Source: Solitalea lacus
Lineage (GTDB): Bacteria > Bacteroidota > Bacteroidia > Sphingobacteriales > Sphingobacteriaceae
Direction of reading: 5' to 3'
Length of the DNA: 64,000 bases
Assembly: GCF_022014595.1 (NCBI RefSeq)
Contig: NZ_CP091740.1
Location: 372,001-436,000, forward strand
The position numbers were made by a program, and so were the translations under genes. A model generated the notes under the pieces. That model made no database searches, was not told the DNA's origin, and saw nothing but the letters and a program-made list of their open reading frames with translations. Below, piece by piece: positions 44,802 through 53,107 of this stretch (position 1 is the stretch's first letter; the number at the start of each line of letters is the position of its first letter).

Positions 44802-46343
44802 ATGGATATGGCACTGGAAAACCTCTCAAAAGAGAACCTGATTGCTCTTTTGAAGGAGAAAGATACCTCCATTGAAAGGAGAGATGCCGCCATTGAATCC
44901 TACCAAAAAATCAACTCTTCCCTTCAGGAAGAGGTCGACTACCTTAAACAGCAGGTTGAGCTTTTCAAGCGAATGCAATTCGGTCAGAAGCGTGAACGCT
45001 TCGAAGGCGATCCCGCACAAGGTGTGTTGCCATTTGAAGCTCCGGCAGAAGCAGTGGCCCTTCAGGAAGAAACCATCAAAGAACAGATTACCTATACCCG
45101 TAAAAGCCAGTCTGCCCATAAAGGCCGCGCCGCCCTTCCGGCTCATTTACCGGTAGAGGAAGTGGAGATCTATCCCCAGGGTGATCTGTCGGAAATGGTA
45201 TGCATCGGCAAAGAAGTTACTGAAGAGCTGGAGTGTGAACCTGCCCGGTTCTTCATCCGCCGTTATATCCGCTATAAATATGCTGCCAAAAGCGGTGAAG
45301 GGGTCACCACCGGAGAGCTTCCCGAACGAGTAATCGACAAGGGCATTCCGGGCGCAGGCCTGCTGGCCATGATCCTGACCGATAAATATGTGGATCACTT
45401 GCCGCTGTACCGACAAAAGCAGCGGTTTGCCCGGGAAAACATCCCCATTGCCTCCTCTACGCTCGAAGGCTGGGTCAAACAAGGGCTGGAACGACTCGAA
45501 CCGCTCTTTGAGCAACTCAAGTTCGACATCAAAGCCAAGGGTTATTTGCAGGTCGATGAAACGACCATCAAGGTGCTAGAAAGTGATAAGAAAGGAGCTT
45601 GTCACCTGGGCTGGTATTGGGTGTATCATGCTCCACTGGACGGACTGGTCCTGATGGACTATCAGCCTACTCGCGGTGCAGTAGCTACCAAAGAAATGCT
45701 GGCGCACTTTAAGGGGTATCTCCAAAGTGATGGCTACGGCGTATACGAAAAAATAGGCCAGCGGCCCGAGGTCATCCCGGTAGCCTGCTGGGCGCATGCC
45801 CGAAGGGAATTTGAACGGGCACTGGAAAACGATAAGGTCAGGGCCGCTAAAGCACTCGAGTTGATCCAGCAGCTCTACGCGGTGGAGCGCAAAGCTAAAG
45901 AAGCACAGCTGCCGGCCGATCAACGCAAGCAATTACGTCTGGATGAAGCACTTCCGGTACTCAACGAGCTCGGTAAATGGATCTTCGCCGAGGTAAAAAA
46001 CACCTTGCCCAAAAGCCAGATTGGAAAGGCGATGCGCTATGCCATGGCACGATGGGATAAGCTCAGCGTGTATCTCCAGGATGGCAGCCTGCAGATCGAC
46101 AATAATGCCATCGAGAATGCCATACGCCCCATCGCTTTGGGACGCAAAAACTTTTTGTTTGCAGGAACGCATGAGGCTGCTGCGCGGGCGGGGATGATCT
46201 ATTCGTTCTTTGCCATCTGCAAGAAAAATGAGGTCAATCCTTTCGGGTGGTTAAAATACGCACTGGAAAACATCATGACCATCAACCACAAGAATATCCG
46301 GGACCTCTATCCCCAGAACTTTAAGAAATTAACTGAACTTTAA
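44802..46343 (+). CDS. tnpC: IS66-family transposase TnpC
   Basis: The 513-residue transposase has an N-terminal coiled coil (about 15-60), a zinc-binding/IS66 linker region (about 100-180) and the DDE_Tnp_IS66 core with 'YLQVDETTIKVLE' (Asp), 'LQSDGYGVYE' (Asp) and 'QIDNNAIENAIRPIALGRKN' (Glu in the NNxxEN motif). A C-terminal IS66_C segment with 'HKNIRDLYPQNF' follows. All catalytic residues are present, so the copy may be active. Confidence 0.97.
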   Translation: MDMALENLSKENLIALLKEKDTSIERRDAAIESYQKINSSLQEEVDYLKQQVELFKRMQFGQKRERFEGDPAQGVLPFEAPAEAVALQEETIKEQITYTRKSQSAHKGRAALPAHLPVEEVEIYPQGDLSEMVCIGKEVTEELECEPARFFIRRYIRYKYAAKSGEGVTTGELPERVIDKGIPGAGLLAMILTDKYVDHLPLYRQKQRFARENIPIASSTLEGWVKQGLERLEPLFEQLKFDIKAKGYLQVDETTIKVLESDKKGACHLGWYWVYHAPLDGLVLMDYQPTRGAVATKEMLAHFKGYLQSDGYGVYEKIGQRPEVIPVACWAHARREFERALENDKVRAAKALELIQQLYAVERKAKEAQLPADQRKQLRLDEALPVLNELGKWIFAEVKNTLPKSQIGKAMRYAMARWDKLSVYLQDGSLQIDNNAIENAIRPIALGRKNFLFAGTHEAAARAGMIYSFFAICKKNEVNPFGWLKYALENIMTINHKNIRDLYPQNFKKLTEL

Positions 46344-46368
46344 AAGACGGGGTTCGTCGGGCGGATAC

Positions 46369-47561
46369 GGTAAATTATATGCTTGATAATTTATTTCACC
46401 CCAAGATGGGCTCCACGGAAATAGACCAAAGTTTGCTCCTGTATTTTCAACAATCACTTCCCCAGTGTCCTTACTTGAAATTAGCAATTCAATATTTTGA
46501 TTTGTGATACTATTTTTGAAAAAGTAAGGTGAGTGAGTTGATAGTAAAACCTGATTATTCGCAGAAAGCCCGATCAGATAAGCTATAAACTTGTTTTGTA
46601 GTGTCGGATGCAAATGCAATTCAGGTTCGTCAATAATTACAATGAAGTTTTCTTTTGATAAAGAGGCTAAAGTTTCAAGAAATAAAAGTGAAATTATCAT
46701 TTCGATTCCTGAACCAAGTTGTGTAACAGGAATTTCTAATCCTTCGAGTTTTTGATTAAGGTATGCCGTGTCAAATGGTGCATTTCCGTCAAAGAATGAA
46801 ATTCCAATATTTGCAATCCCTAAATCGTCCAGTTTTTTGTTTAAACTATTGAATGTTTTTTCAATTGCCTTTTCGTCAATTTTTTGGATTATTTCATTTT
46901 CAATAGCTTGTTTTCTAGCAAAAAAGTCTGGCGTGGTAACATCAAATGTTACCTCATTTTCTTTTCTAACTTCTTTTATAAAACGCCAATTAAAATCGTC
47001 ATAAACGGATGAGATGGATGAGTTAAAGCCTTTTTGAATTTGCTTCTCACGATTTTTTCCGTAGTAATAACTTCTCGGAAGTCCTTCTGTTTCAACTGGA
47101 TAGGTCAAAAGCCTGTGATCAAACTTAAACTTTGATCGATTTTTTCTATCTATCTCCCAACCCTTATCAGTGGTACGAGGTGCAACAGGGACAACGTAAT
47201 GTTCAACCACTACTATGTCTGAAAATGCCTTACCATTACCAGCTCTGTCACGCTTTTTTACTTTCAAATAGACTTTGTTGCAATCAACTTCTTGCTTTTG
47301 AAAACCGTCAGGAAGCATTACTTTGAAAGGTGTCTGAAATTCTAAAGTTATTTCTATTGGGTGTTCTTGTCCTTTAAAAAAGTCCGTGTGTTTAATTCTT
47401 CCTGACAAAAAACTTGGAGATAATGCAAAGTTAATAGCTTCTAAAATTGAAGTTTTTGAGGTACCGTTGTTGCCAACCAACATCGATAGATTTTTCAAGT
47501 GGAATGGAGGTAAGTCCTCAATACCTCTGAAATGTTTTATAGAAACTGTTTTTATATTCAT
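46369..47561 (-). pseudogene. OLD/AAA_15-type ATPase gene, N-terminal part, interrupted by IS66 copy 1
   Basis: The fragment encodes an SMC/OLD-like ATPase: 'IKTVSIKHFRGIEDLPPFHL', Walker A 'LVGNNGTSKTSILEAINFAL' (atypical GxxGTSKT), signature 'TQLGSGIEMIISLLFLETLA', Walker B 'VIIDEPELHLHP' and 'LLSTHSPYFF'. Such ATPases sit in phage-defence systems (OLD, Septu-like, Gabija-like). IS66 removes the last 97 residues. The truncated frame reads on into the IS to 46329. It was likely functional before insertion. Confidence 0.9.
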
Positions 47562-47604
47562 TTTTTGTCGGTTGTTTAATAGCTACACAGGTTGTCCTTA
47601 GAAT

Positions 47605-47740
47605 GACCGCTAACGGTTTGATGGTTTGGGATTGGCGGGATTCTTGCCACAATTTTTTATGCAGAACATAAAACTTACGGGCACCTCAAAACTGTCTGCT
47701 AAATACGAAACCACACCTATTGCAAATCTACTGTTAGGCA
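47605..47740 (-). repeat. attC-like folded site b, downstream of the HNH gene
   Basis: On the minus strand the site begins GCCTAAC (47733-47739, a perfect RYYYAAC box) and ends CCGTTAGCGGTC (near 47605-47616). The 135-base span has partially complementary halves. It fills most of the 221-base gap between the HNH stop and the ATPase start, where an integron attC would be expected. Confidence 0.45.
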
Positions 47741-47782
47741 TATGAGCTTCACTCTAGATCGTGTGATGTCACTTTAAGACGG

Positions 47783-48766
47783 TTATACTGAATGATTTTT
47801 ATTGTTTGTTTTTCCATCAATCCAATTCATCATTTTAGTTATTGCTTCTACATTTGTCAAGTAGTCGGTGTCCGGTCCCATGGGATCCATTGTCACTACG
47901 AATTGACTTGTCTGTTTGAATCGGTTTTTAAGTTCTGCAATCGTTTCTTCAACTGGTTTAAATGCCAAGGGGATTATTGTGGCGAAAGGTCTTTCACAAC
48001 TGATAGTTGTCAATGGAAAAATAGGTAAGATTGCCTCAAGTCCTTGCTCAATAATAAATGGAACACCATAAATTTCTCTTGGATACGGTGGTTGAAACCA
48101 AAATTCTGTCGGATAAATTTGTTCGTCAGGATTTCTTAACTGCTGTCTAATACGATCATAAGATTCATTAAGAATAAATGCATAACCATACTTGGAAAAA
48201 GTTAGTAAGAAACCTGATTTAAGTAATGCCAATTGCAATCTAAATGGGTCAACTTGTTTTTTCAAAAAAATCAAGTTTATAATTCTGTTCGGAAGAATTG
48301 ATTTAATAAATGTAGCAAGTTTAGACGGTTGGTTTGTTTTGTTTTTGTGAATTGCTGTAATTGTTCCGTCTTCCTCGATTCTAATTGTGCCTTGAACAAC
48401 CATTCCGTTTTGCTCAAACTTTGCATTGAACACGGTTTTAGGCAAAAATTGAGAATGGTCAAGTTCTCTCATTCTTTCTGTCAAATGGTAATCAATTTTT
48501 TGTCCGCAAGAATTGTTACATGTCTTGCAAGTCAAAATATTTGCTTTACCACCAAGTGATTTCGGTGGAGCATCTTCTAAAGTCAGAGGGTTTACTATGC
48601 TTTGATTTAATGCGTCAACTGAAAAATGGTCTTTACAAATTGGACAGATATATGTCCTGTCATACTTTGGAGTAATTCCTTGCAGAATGCCAATGTCAAT
48701 CAACAGTTTTAAGTTGTCGGCAAACTTATCAAAAATGGCTCGTCTTTTTTTATCTCCGTCAGTCAT
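47783..48766 (-). CDS. HNH-type zinc-binding nuclease-like protein (327 aa)
   Basis: Two Cys pairs, 'YICPICKDHF' and 'ILTCKTCNNSCG', bracket 'LTLEDAPPKSLGGKANI', the layout of HNH_5-like nucleases, but the usual first His (EHvPPKSLGG) is Asp here. Activity may thus be reduced or altered. The remaining about 230 residues are unrecognised and beta-rich. It precedes the AAA ATPase on the same strand, recalling ATPase-HNH defence pairs, although a 221-base attC-like spacer separates them. Confidence 0.8.
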   Translation of the reverse strand: MTDGDKKRRAIFDKFADNLKLLIDIGILQGITPKYDRTYICPICKDHFSVDALNQSIVNPLTLEDAPPKSLGGKANILTCKTCNNSCGQKIDYHLTERMRELDHSQFLPKTVFNAKFEQNGMVVQGTIRIEEDGTITAIHKNKTNQPSKLATFIKSILPNRIINLIFLKKQVDPFRLQLALLKSGFLLTFSKYGYAFILNESYDRIRQQLRNPDEQIYPTEFWFQPPYPREIYGVPFIIEQGLEAILPIFPLTTISCERPFATIIPLAFKPVEETIAELKNRFKQTSQFVVTMDPMGPDTDYLTNVEAITKMMNWIDGKTNNKNHSV

Positions 48767-48848
48767 TGTAAATGTGTCTTATTTGCTTGTCTATTCAGGT
48801 TTTTGGTGTCGTTATAGCATTCTGACTAACGTTTCAAGAAAAGATGTT

Positions 48849-50207
48849 TTAAAGGCTATTAAAGCCCAATTCTTCATTAGTCAGGCCGAATTTATCAATT
48901 TGTTTCCGAATCCGTTTCACCATGCCCAGTTTTCTTTTCTGATCCAAAAACAGGTAACCTGCTGGGTTAATGTAAGTGGCTCCTTTAATCAGTAAGTTCC
49001 AGATAATCACGGCCAGCTTTCTGGCAGTAGCGCTGATGGCCGACACACGTCCCTTTCGGAAACTGATCCGTTGAAAAAAATCCCTTAAGGGTGTGGAGTC
49101 TTTCAGGTTGCCAATGGCATTGGCTGCATTTCGCAAGGCTATTTTTAGCCGGTTACTTCCCTTGGGCACTTTGCTTGAGAGTACCTTCCCCCCGCTCACC
49201 TTGTTGTTGGGCGCCAGGCGCAACCAGCTGGCAAATTGCTTGGCATTGCCAAACTTCCGAATGCCTGCTAAACCAACTTCGCTCATTAAGGAAAGTACCG
49301 TTGAATAACTCATTCCTTCGATGGCCAGTAAATCCACTCCCTCGAACATTTGATAGGACTTCAGATTCAAGTCAATGTCTTTTGGGCTGTTTTTATTAAT
49401 GCGTTTATAGATTTTAGGGGGGAGTTGATGCTGGTTTTTATTGGGGTCATTGCCAATAATCTTTTCAAGCTGCTCGCCTATTTTTACGTCACATTGCAGC
49501 ACCTTCTCCTGCAGGTAATCATAAGTCTCCAGTTCCTGCTGCAAGGCAAAGAGGTAATCGGCTCTGCCGTTGCTTTGCAGGGCCAGGGCAAGTTCGTGTT
49601 CACTTTTTCGGCAGTTGCCATGTCGCAGGGAAGCTAGCTTTTGCGGATTGGATTCACCTTGGCAAATGGCTCGAATGATGCTTAAGCCGGTAAGTCCGCA
49701 AATGTCATTGACCACCACATCCAGTCGCAAGTTGAGCAATCGAAGGTATTTCTGCATTTTTTTGGAGGTAGAGGCCGCCTGATGAAGTAAGTTGGATCGG
49801 TGACGACAGTAGGTGCGCAGTTGCTCGGTCGCTTCATCGGGTAAAAAGCTGCTGTTTAACAAGCCCAGCGTGTGCAGCTTCTGGATCCACTGGCAATCTT
49901 TTACATCCGTCTTTTTCCCTTTAATGTTCTTGGTGAATTTTCCGTTGCACAACACGACCTGAAAGCCTTTGGCTATGAGTACGGCATAAAGGTTTTGCCA
50001 ATAGGTGCCTGTACTTTCCATCGCTACTGTTTTGACTTTTTTCTCCCCGAGCCACTGGGCCATGGCAAAGAGATCCTGGTTATACACCCCAAATTCCCTG
50101 ACCTCTTCCGGCTGTTGTCCCACAGCCACCCAGTGCGACCGGCTGCCCACGTCGACTCCTGCCGCATGAGCATTGACCACTTCCATTGGAATCGATTCCT
50201 GTTCCAT
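48849..50207 (-). CDS. IS110-family transposase (DEDD)
   Basis: The 452-residue enzyme has an N-terminal RuvC-like DEDD domain ('AAGVDVGSRSHWVAVG' with Asp19, 'VAMESTGTYWQNLY', 'KTDVKDCQWIQKL') and a C-terminal Transposase_20 domain (about 290-380, 'LLAIEGMSYSTVLSLMSEVG', 'WLRLAPNNKVSGGKVLSSKV') with the conserved Ser. IS110 recombinases move DNA through a bridge RNA made from the element itself. The frame is intact, so the element may be mobile. Confidence 0.95.
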   Translation of the reverse strand: MEQESIPMEVVNAHAAGVDVGSRSHWVAVGQQPEEVREFGVYNQDLFAMAQWLGEKKVKTVAMESTGTYWQNLYAVLIAKGFQVVLCNGKFTKNIKGKKTDVKDCQWIQKLHTLGLLNSSFLPDEATEQLRTYCRHRSNLLHQAASTSKKMQKYLRLLNLRLDVVVNDICGLTGLSIIRAICQGESNPQKLASLRHGNCRKSEHELALALQSNGRADYLFALQQELETYDYLQEKVLQCDVKIGEQLEKIIGNDPNKNQHQLPPKIYKRINKNSPKDIDLNLKSYQMFEGVDLLAIEGMSYSTVLSLMSEVGLAGIRKFGNAKQFASWLRLAPNNKVSGGKVLSSKVPKGSNRLKIALRNAANAIGNLKDSTPLRDFFQRISFRKGRVSAISATARKLAVIIWNLLIKGATYINPAGYLFLDQKRKLGMVKRIRKQIDKFGLTNEELGFNSL

Positions 50208-50460
50208 GTGTTAACAGTTTAGAAACTCTTTGGAGATGTGCTTTTGGCTAAGAAAATATTCTGAACGGGGTCCCTCTTTTATGGAGGGCCACCAATGAAG
50301 TCATGGCAAACATCTCAACCAGGATTGCGCCCGTGCTTTATAGCGACACTTTTTAAAACGGCCTTGCAAAGAGCTTTCCTAATTTAATGAATTTGCCCAG
50401 ATTGTGATAGACCTTTACGTTAGCCCAAGGAGTCAATTCCTCTGAAATAGGATGGATTAC
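50208..50460 (-). ncRNA. Candidate IS110 bridge RNA leader
   Basis: IS110-subgroup elements encode a bridge RNA in the non-coding end upstream of the transposase. Here that end is about 255 bases, and it contains a stable hairpin (GGTCCCTC at 50269-50276 with GAGGGCC at 50284-50290) and no coding frame. The guide loops have not been identified, so this is inference from family knowledge and position. Confidence 0.4.
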
Positions 50461-50462
50461 TT

Positions 50463-50595
50463 CTAACGTTTTGGGGCTTTGCGTTCGGGCGGGTTATCGA
50501 AGCATAAAAGTCCAATTAATTACAAAAGTTCATTAGAAGCACAAAGTTCTAAGTTTGCACGTCAGCCCGCCTGACGCAAAACCCGTGTTACCAGC
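50463..50595 (-). repeat. attC-like folded site c, downstream of the nuclease gene
   Basis: TTTGCGTTCGGGCGGG (50479-50494) is complementary with few mismatches to CCCGCCTGACGCAAA (50566-50580), and flanking GGG/CCC extends the stem. CTAACG at one end and GTGTTACCAGC at the other (50585-50595) are the boxes. It is the best-folded of the three sites. The IS110 element sits at its distal CTAACG box. Confidence 0.5.
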
Positions 50596-50617
50596 AGGGC
50601 TTTTGTAGGTCAGGCTG

Positions 50618-50826
50618 TTAATCACCGTTCTTCATCATTTCTATTCCGAAAAAACGAGCTATTTCTCCTAAACGATTTATGTGATTCTCAAAATGATTTA
50701 TATGTATAACTTCATAACTCACATTACCTGAAAAGGGTTCTGCAATATCAAAATGATATTTGTTTTTACGATATTCTTCATTGTCTATAACATAAATCAT
50801 TTTTATATCATTAGCTAAACATTTTT
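50618..50826 (-). pseudogene. Zinc-repeat nuclease gene, C-terminal part split off by IS66 copy 2
   Basis: The frame continues from the IS66 boundary as 'LANDIKMIYVIDNEEYRKNK' and ends 'GIEMMKNGD'. Joined to 53116-54151 with one copy of the 8-bp repeat, it gives a continuous 414-residue protein (RKLKKC-LANDIKM). This part completes the nuclease fold, including 'IKMIYVID'-type beta strands seen in Vsr-like domains. Alone it has no start codon of its own. Confidence 0.88.
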
Positions 50827-50884
50827 GTAAGCACCCGACCAACCCCATCTTTACAGTTTCCTCCTGGTATCTTTTCTTTGTTGG

Positions 50885-51160
50885 ATGAAAAAAATAGAGC
50901 AAATGCGCCTAGCCGTGCAGCAATGGAAAGAAAGCGGGTTAACCCAGCAAGCTTATTGTGAAATGATCGGGGTAAAGCGAACTACGTTTGCCAACTGGGT
51001 GGCACGATGTAAAGCAAGGACTGAAACAGGTTTTATTGCCATCACTCCCCCAACTGAAGCGGTCTCAGCAACCCTTGAGATCATCTATCCTAATGGCGTA
51101 CGGCTTAACGCAAGTTCCGCTCCTGTGCATCTCCTTGCTGAACTGATCCGCCTCTACTGA
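50885..51160 (+). CDS. tnpA: IS66 accessory protein TnpA, copy 2
   Basis: Identical in amino-acid sequence to the product at 44146-44421: a 91-residue helix-turn-helix protein needed for IS66 transposition, overlapping tnpB by TGATG. Confidence 0.93.
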   Translation: MKKIEQMRLAVQQWKESGLTQQAYCEMIGVKRTTFANWVARCKARTETGFIAITPPTEAVSATLEIIYPNGVRLNASSAPVHLLAELIRLY

Positions 51161-51489
51161 TGTTTAGCCTGAACTCTTCTCATCGGTATTTGCTGTACCA
51201 GGGACACTGCGATATGCGCAAATCATTCGACGGCTTGTGTGGCTTGGTTGCTTCGGAGCTCAAGGGGAATGCTACCAGTGGGGACGTCTTCGTCTTTCTA
51301 AACCGGCAGCGCACCCATATCAAGCTGCTGCATTGGGAACACGGAGGCTTTGTGTTGTACTATAAGCGCCTGGAAGAGGGGACCTTCCCGGCATCGTCCA
51401 AAGGGCAGCTGAGCTGGGCGGATCTGGTGCTGATGATCGAAGGGGTCGAGGTGCAAAAGAGTCGACAGTTACGCCGCTACCAAGTATAA
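51160..51489 (+). CDS. tnpB: IS66 accessory protein TnpB, copy 2
   Basis: Identical in amino-acid sequence to the product at 44421-44750 (IS66 Orf2, PF05717 type, 109 residues). Confidence 0.95.
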   Translation: MFSLNSSHRYLLYQGHCDMRKSFDGLCGLVASELKGNATSGDVFVFLNRQRTHIKLLHWEHGGFVLYYKRLEEGTFPASSKGQLSWADLVLMIEGVEVQKSRQLRRYQV

Positions 51490-51540
51490 AAAAGTGCCTT
51501 TTTATTTGCCCAAATGCGGTTTTTTGCTTATTTTCACGTC

Positions 51541-53082
51541 ATGGATATGGCACTGGAAAACCTCTCAAAAGAGAACCTGATTGCTCTTTTGAAGGAGAAA
51601 GATACCTCCATTGAAAGGAGAGATGCCGCCATTGAATCCTACCAAAAAATCAACTCTTCCCTTCAGGAAGAGGTCGACTACCTTAAACAGCAGGTTGAGC
51701 TTTTCAAGCGAATGCAATTCGGTCAGAAGCGTGAACGCTTCGAAGGCGATCCCGCACAAGGTGTGTTGCCATTTGAAGCTCCGGCAGAAGAAGTGGCCCT
51801 TCAGGAAGAAACCATCAAAGAACAGATTACCTATACCCGTAAAAGACAGTCTGCCCATAAAGGCCGCGCCGCCCTTCCGGCTCATTTACCGGTAGAGGAA
51901 GTGGAGATCTATCCCCAGGGTGATCTGTCGGAAATGGTATGCATCGGCAAAGAAGTTACTGAAGAGCTGGAGTGTGAACCTGCCCGGTTCTTCATCCGCC
52001 GTTATATCCGCTATAAATATGCTGCCAAAAGCGGTGAAGGGGTCACCACCGGAGAGCTTCCCGAACGAGTAATCGACAAGGGCATTCCGGGCGCAGGCCT
52101 GCTGGCCATGATCCTGACCGATAAATATGTGGATCACTTGCCGCTGTACCGACAAAAGCAGCGGTTTGCCCGGGAAAACATCCCCATTGCCTCCTCTACG
52201 CTCGAAGGCTGGGTCAAACAAGGGCTGGAACGACTCGAACCGCTCTTTGAGCAACTCAAGTTCGACATCAAAGCCAAGGGTTATTTGCAGGTCGATGAAA
52301 CGACCATCAAGGTGCTAGAAAGTGATAAGAAAGGAGCTTGTCACCTGGGCTGGTATTGGGTGTATCATGCTCCACTGGACGGACTGGTCCTGATGGACTA
52401 TCAGCCTACTCGCGGTGCAGTAGCTACCAAAGAAATGCTGGCGCACTTTAAGGGGTATCTCCAAAGTGATGGCTACGGCGTATACGAAAAAATAGGCCAG
52501 CGGCCCGAGGTCATCCCGGTAGCCTGCTGGGCGCATGCCCGAAGGGAATTTGAACGGGCACTGGAAAACGATAAGGTCAGGGCCGCTAAAGCACTCGAGT
52601 TGATCCAGCAGCTCTACGCGGTGGAGCGCAAAGCTAAAGAAGCACAGCTGCCGGCCGATCAACGCAAGCAATTACGTCTGGATGAAGCACTTCCGGTACT
52701 CAACGAGCTCGGTAAATGGATCTTCGCCGAGGTAAAAAACACCTTGCCCAAAAGCCAGATTGGAAAGGCGATGCGCTATGCCATGGCACGATGGGATAAG
52801 CTCAGCGTGTATCTCCAGGATGGCAGCCTGCAGATCGACAATAATGCCATCGAGAATGCCATACGCCCCATCGCTTTGGGACGCAAAAACTTTTTGTTTG
52901 CAGGAACGCATGAGGCTGCTGCGCGGGCGGGGATGATCTATTCGTTCTTTGCCATCTGCAAGAAAAATGAGGTCAATCCTTTCGGGTGGTTAAAATACGC
53001 ACTGGAAAACATCATGACCATCAACCACAAGAATATCCGGGACCTCTATCCCCAGAACTTTAAGAAATTAACTGAACTTTAA
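51541..53082 (+). CDS. tnpC: IS66-family transposase TnpC, copy 2
   Basis: The 513-residue product differs from copy 1 at two positions seen by eye (Glu for Ala in 'APAEEVAL', Arg for Ser in 'YTRKRQSA'), both outside the DDE core. I start it at the ATG equivalent to copy 1. Base changes upstream open a longer frame from 51514, which is probably not used. Catalytic Asp, Asp and Glu are retained. Confidence 0.96.
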   Translation: MDMALENLSKENLIALLKEKDTSIERRDAAIESYQKINSSLQEEVDYLKQQVELFKRMQFGQKRERFEGDPAQGVLPFEAPAEEVALQEETIKEQITYTRKRQSAHKGRAALPAHLPVEEVEIYPQGDLSEMVCIGKEVTEELECEPARFFIRRYIRYKYAAKSGEGVTTGELPERVIDKGIPGAGLLAMILTDKYVDHLPLYRQKQRFARENIPIASSTLEGWVKQGLERLEPLFEQLKFDIKAKGYLQVDETTIKVLESDKKGACHLGWYWVYHAPLDGLVLMDYQPTRGAVATKEMLAHFKGYLQSDGYGVYEKIGQRPEVIPVACWAHARREFERALENDKVRAAKALELIQQLYAVERKAKEAQLPADQRKQLRLDEALPVLNELGKWIFAEVKNTLPKSQIGKAMRYAMARWDKLSVYLQDGSLQIDNNAIENAIRPIALGRKNFLFAGTHEAAARAGMIYSFFAICKKNEVNPFGWLKYALENIMTINHKNIRDLYPQNFKKLTEL

Positions 53083-53107
53083 AAGACGGGGTTCGTCGGG
53101 CGGATAC

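Larger units (their letters stand above)
44088..46368 (+). mobile_element. IS66-family insertion sequence, copy 1 (2281 bp)
   Basis: Terminal inverted repeats start GTAAGCATCCGACCAACCCC on the left and, reverse-complemented, GTATCCGCCCGACGAACCCC on the right. The 8-bp target repeat GGTAAATT lies at 44080-44087 and 46369-46376. It carries tnpA, tnpB and tnpC in one direction, all intact. Its GC content is far above that of the gene it interrupts. It differs from copy 2 at only a handful of positions (for example 44095, 44772, 44776, 45052). Confidence 0.97.
48835..50471 (-). mobile_element. IS110-family insertion sequence (about 1.64 kb)
   Basis: The element has no terminal inverted repeats, as expected for IS110. 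CTAACGTTT is found at 48826-48834 and again at 50463-50471, which brackets a 1637-base element. Exact ends could shift within this 9-base repeat. It holds one transposase gene, only about 14 bases after its stop, and a long non-coding 5' leader of about 255 bases. The target is the attC-like site c. Confidence 0.8.
50827..53107 (+). mobile_element. IS66-family insertion sequence, copy 2 (2281 bp)
   Basis: Same length and ends as copy 1. The 8-bp target repeat ACATTTTT is at 50819-50826 and 53108-53115. The few differences from copy 1 include two amino-acid changes in TnpC (Ala to Glu, Ser to Arg). Near identity and intact target repeats point to two recent, independent insertions of one element. 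Confidence 0.97.

Noticed and set aside
44826..46172. Antisense and alternative-frame open frames inside the IS66 copies
   Set aside because: They are shadows of the high-GC tnpC gene and repeat identically in copy 2.
43797..48766. Septu (PtuA/PtuB) system
   Set aside because: An ATPase and an HNH-type gene are present, but the order is reversed, the HNH protein is longer and a 221-base attC-like spacer separates them; left as a possibility only.
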